Assembly (NCBI GenBank): GCA_947243795.1
Contig: OX365937.1
Location: 186,001 to 250,000, forward strand
Direction: 5' to 3'
Length of the DNA stretch: 64,000 nt
Source: Saccharomyces uvarum
Lineage: Eukaryota > Ascomycota > Saccharomycetes > Saccharomycetales > Saccharomycetaceae
Shown: piece after piece, positions 62,849 through 64,000 of the stretch
Numbering within the stretch: position 1 is the first letter of the stretch
Layout of the letters: each line of letters starts with the position of its first letter
Notes under the pieces: generated by a model
Database searches by the model: none
What the model saw: only the letters and a program-made list of their open reading frames with translations
Told to the model about the DNA's origin: nothing
Translations under genes and position numbers: made by a program

Positions 62849-63206
62849 CCTTCTTTTGCGCAAATCCTTCTTCGAAATGAATGCAGCCAAACAAAAAGTA
62901 GCTTATGAATAACCGACTAGTTCAAAAATATGTCCAATCACAAACCCTGCTCGAAGCTAGCCTGGTAAAGAAAAGAATGAACTGGTCGGTCTTTCCTTAA
63001 GCAATCGATCTGGAACTAACCTCATCGTGAAATTTCATCAAACTGCGCGGGCGACACGGTGGAACATAAGATAACTCGCTGAAACGGCATCATGCCTAAA
63101 TGCAGCCTACCAATAAGCACATACCCTTAAAGCGTGCAGCAGAGTGGCTATAGGAGGTCTGTAATATAGTTTCCAGTCCCACAGTAGTCAACAGGATATT
63201 GTAAGA
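62849..63206. other. Divergent TRL1-EXO70 promoter region
   Basis: A 358-bp shared promoter without a further gene. It has one GC-rich word (GCGCGGGCGACACGG near 63046), and no TATA box that I would call. Both genes are constitutively needed, so TATA-less promoters are expected. Confidence 0.35.
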
Positions 63207-64000
63207 ATGCCGGCAGAAATTGATATTGATGAAGCTGACGTATTAGTTTTATCTCAGGGATTGCAAAAAACAAGTAAGCTCACCTTTCAGATTAATAAGT
63301 CATTGCAGAAAATTGCGGCTACATCGAGTCAATCCAGTCAACTCTTTACTCCAATTTTAGCTAGAAACAATGTTTTGACTACATTGCAAAGAAATATTGA
63401 GAGTACTTTGAATTCCGTTGCCTCTGTAAAAGATCTAGCCAATGAAGCCTCTAAATATGAAATTATCCTACAAAAGGGTATTAATCAGGTTGGATTGAAG
63501 CAATATACACAAGTGATACACAAATTGGATGATATGCTGGAAGATATCCAGTCTGGGCAAGCGAACCGGGAAGAGAACTCGGAATTCCATGGGATTTTAA
63601 CACATTTAGAAGAACTAATCAAGAGCAGCGAAGCTCAACTGAGAATATACTTCATTTCAATCTTAAACAGCATTAAACCATTTGATCCTCAGATCAACAT
63701 CAATAAAAAGATGCCGTTTCCATATTATGAAGACCAGCAGTTGGGTGCCCTTTCTTGGATCCTAGATTATTTCCACGGAAATTCAGAAAATTCTACTATA
63801 CAAGACATGCTTGTTGGTGAGAGAAGTAAGTTGATCCTCAAATGCATGGCATTCCTTGAACCATTTGCTAAGGAAGTCACCGCCACCAAAAATGCTCCAT
63901 ACGAAAAGGGCAGCAGTGGAATGAATAGTTATACAGAGGCATTGTTGGGTTTCATCGCTAACGAGAAGTCACTGGTGGACGATTTGTACTCTCAATACGT
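63207..64000 (+). CDS. EXO70: Exocyst subunit Exo70, 5' part (runs off the window)
   Basis: The first 264 codons of a frame open to the right edge. The start MPAEIDIDEADVLVLSQGLQ matches the family, and S. cerevisiae Exo70 has 623 residues, so about 40 percent is visible. The visible part is a coiled coil (about 5-70), followed by helical bundles of the exocyst rod. Exo70 tethers secretory vesicles at the bud tip. Its C-terminal domain, outside the window, binds PI(4,5)P2 and Rho3. Confidence 0.97.
   Translation, partial: MPAEIDIDEADVLVLSQGLQKTSKLTFQINKSLQKIAATSSQSSQLFTPILARNNVLTTLQRNIESTLNSVASVKDLANEASKYEIILQKGINQVGLKQYTQVIHKLDDMLEDIQSGQANREENSEFHGILTHLEELIKSSEAQLRIYFISILNSIKPFDPQININKKMPFPYYEDQQLGALSWILDYFHGNSENSTIQDMLVGERSKLILKCMAFLEPFAKEVTATKNAPYEKGSSGMNSYTEALLGFIANEKSLVDDLYSQY

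Noticed and set aside
62849-62890. 14-codon N-terminal extension of TRL1
   Set aside because: Begins at TTG; with the ATG at 62848 the catalytic lysines fall at 114 and 404, as in S. cerevisiae.

Overview
This window is nuclear chromosomal DNA of a budding yeast in the genus Saccharomyces. Its gene order matches the left arm of S. cerevisiae chromosome X, from GZF3 (YJL110C) to EXO70 (YJL085W), with no inserted, lost or inverted gene that I can see. Proteins line up almost end to end with the S. cerevisiae products I remember, but with many substitutions and small indels. One locus that is split in two in the S. cerevisiae reference (PRM10 plus YJL107C) is a single uninterrupted 763-codon frame here. 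I therefore infer a non-cerevisiae member of the Saccharomyces clade; the sequence alone does not let me name the species. All protein genes appear intronless.

Layout, left to right: GZF3 (-), UTP10 (-), PRM10/YJL107C-like (-), IME2 (+), SET4 (+), PAM16 (+), the H/ACA snoRNA snR37 (+), GSM1 (-), MEF2 (+), tRNA-Arg(ACG) (+), GSH1 (-), LSB6 (+), CHS6 (+), SAP185 (+), PHS1 (+), MRPL49 (+), BCK1 (+), KHA1 (-), TOK1 (-), SRS2 (+), GWT1 (-), DPB11 (-), SIP4 (+), ARG3 (+), TRL1 (-), and the 5' part of EXO70 (+), which runs off the right edge.

The genes are unrelated housekeeping and regulatory functions, as is usual in yeast, and do not form a cluster. They cover nitrogen and carbon regulation (GZF3, GSM1, SIP4), ribosome and mitochondrial translation (UTP10, snR37, MRPL49, MEF2), meiosis and signalling (IME2, BCK1, SAP185), membranes and trafficking (LSB6, CHS6, PHS1, GWT1, EXO70), potassium transport (KHA1, TOK1), DNA replication and repair (SRS2, DPB11), metabolism (GSH1, ARG3), and RNA repair (TRL1). 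Several promoters carry textbook sites that fit the downstream gene: phased GATAAG at GZF3, PAC/RRPE at UTP10, a pheromone element at PRM10, T4C/URS1 at IME2, Met31/32-Cbf1-Yap1 at GSH1, MCB at SRS2 and DPB11, CSRE at SIP4, and Gcn4 at ARG3.

Points that go beyond routine annotation: an unannotated 45-codon ORF between IME2 and SET4 with its own URS1-like site and TATA box; the intact PRM10/YJL107C gene with pheromone elements at its true 5' end; snR37 located by its guide sequences; and a TOK1 start that lacks the S. cerevisiae N-terminal extension. I saw no transposon, LTR, virus-like element, CRISPR array or centromere.
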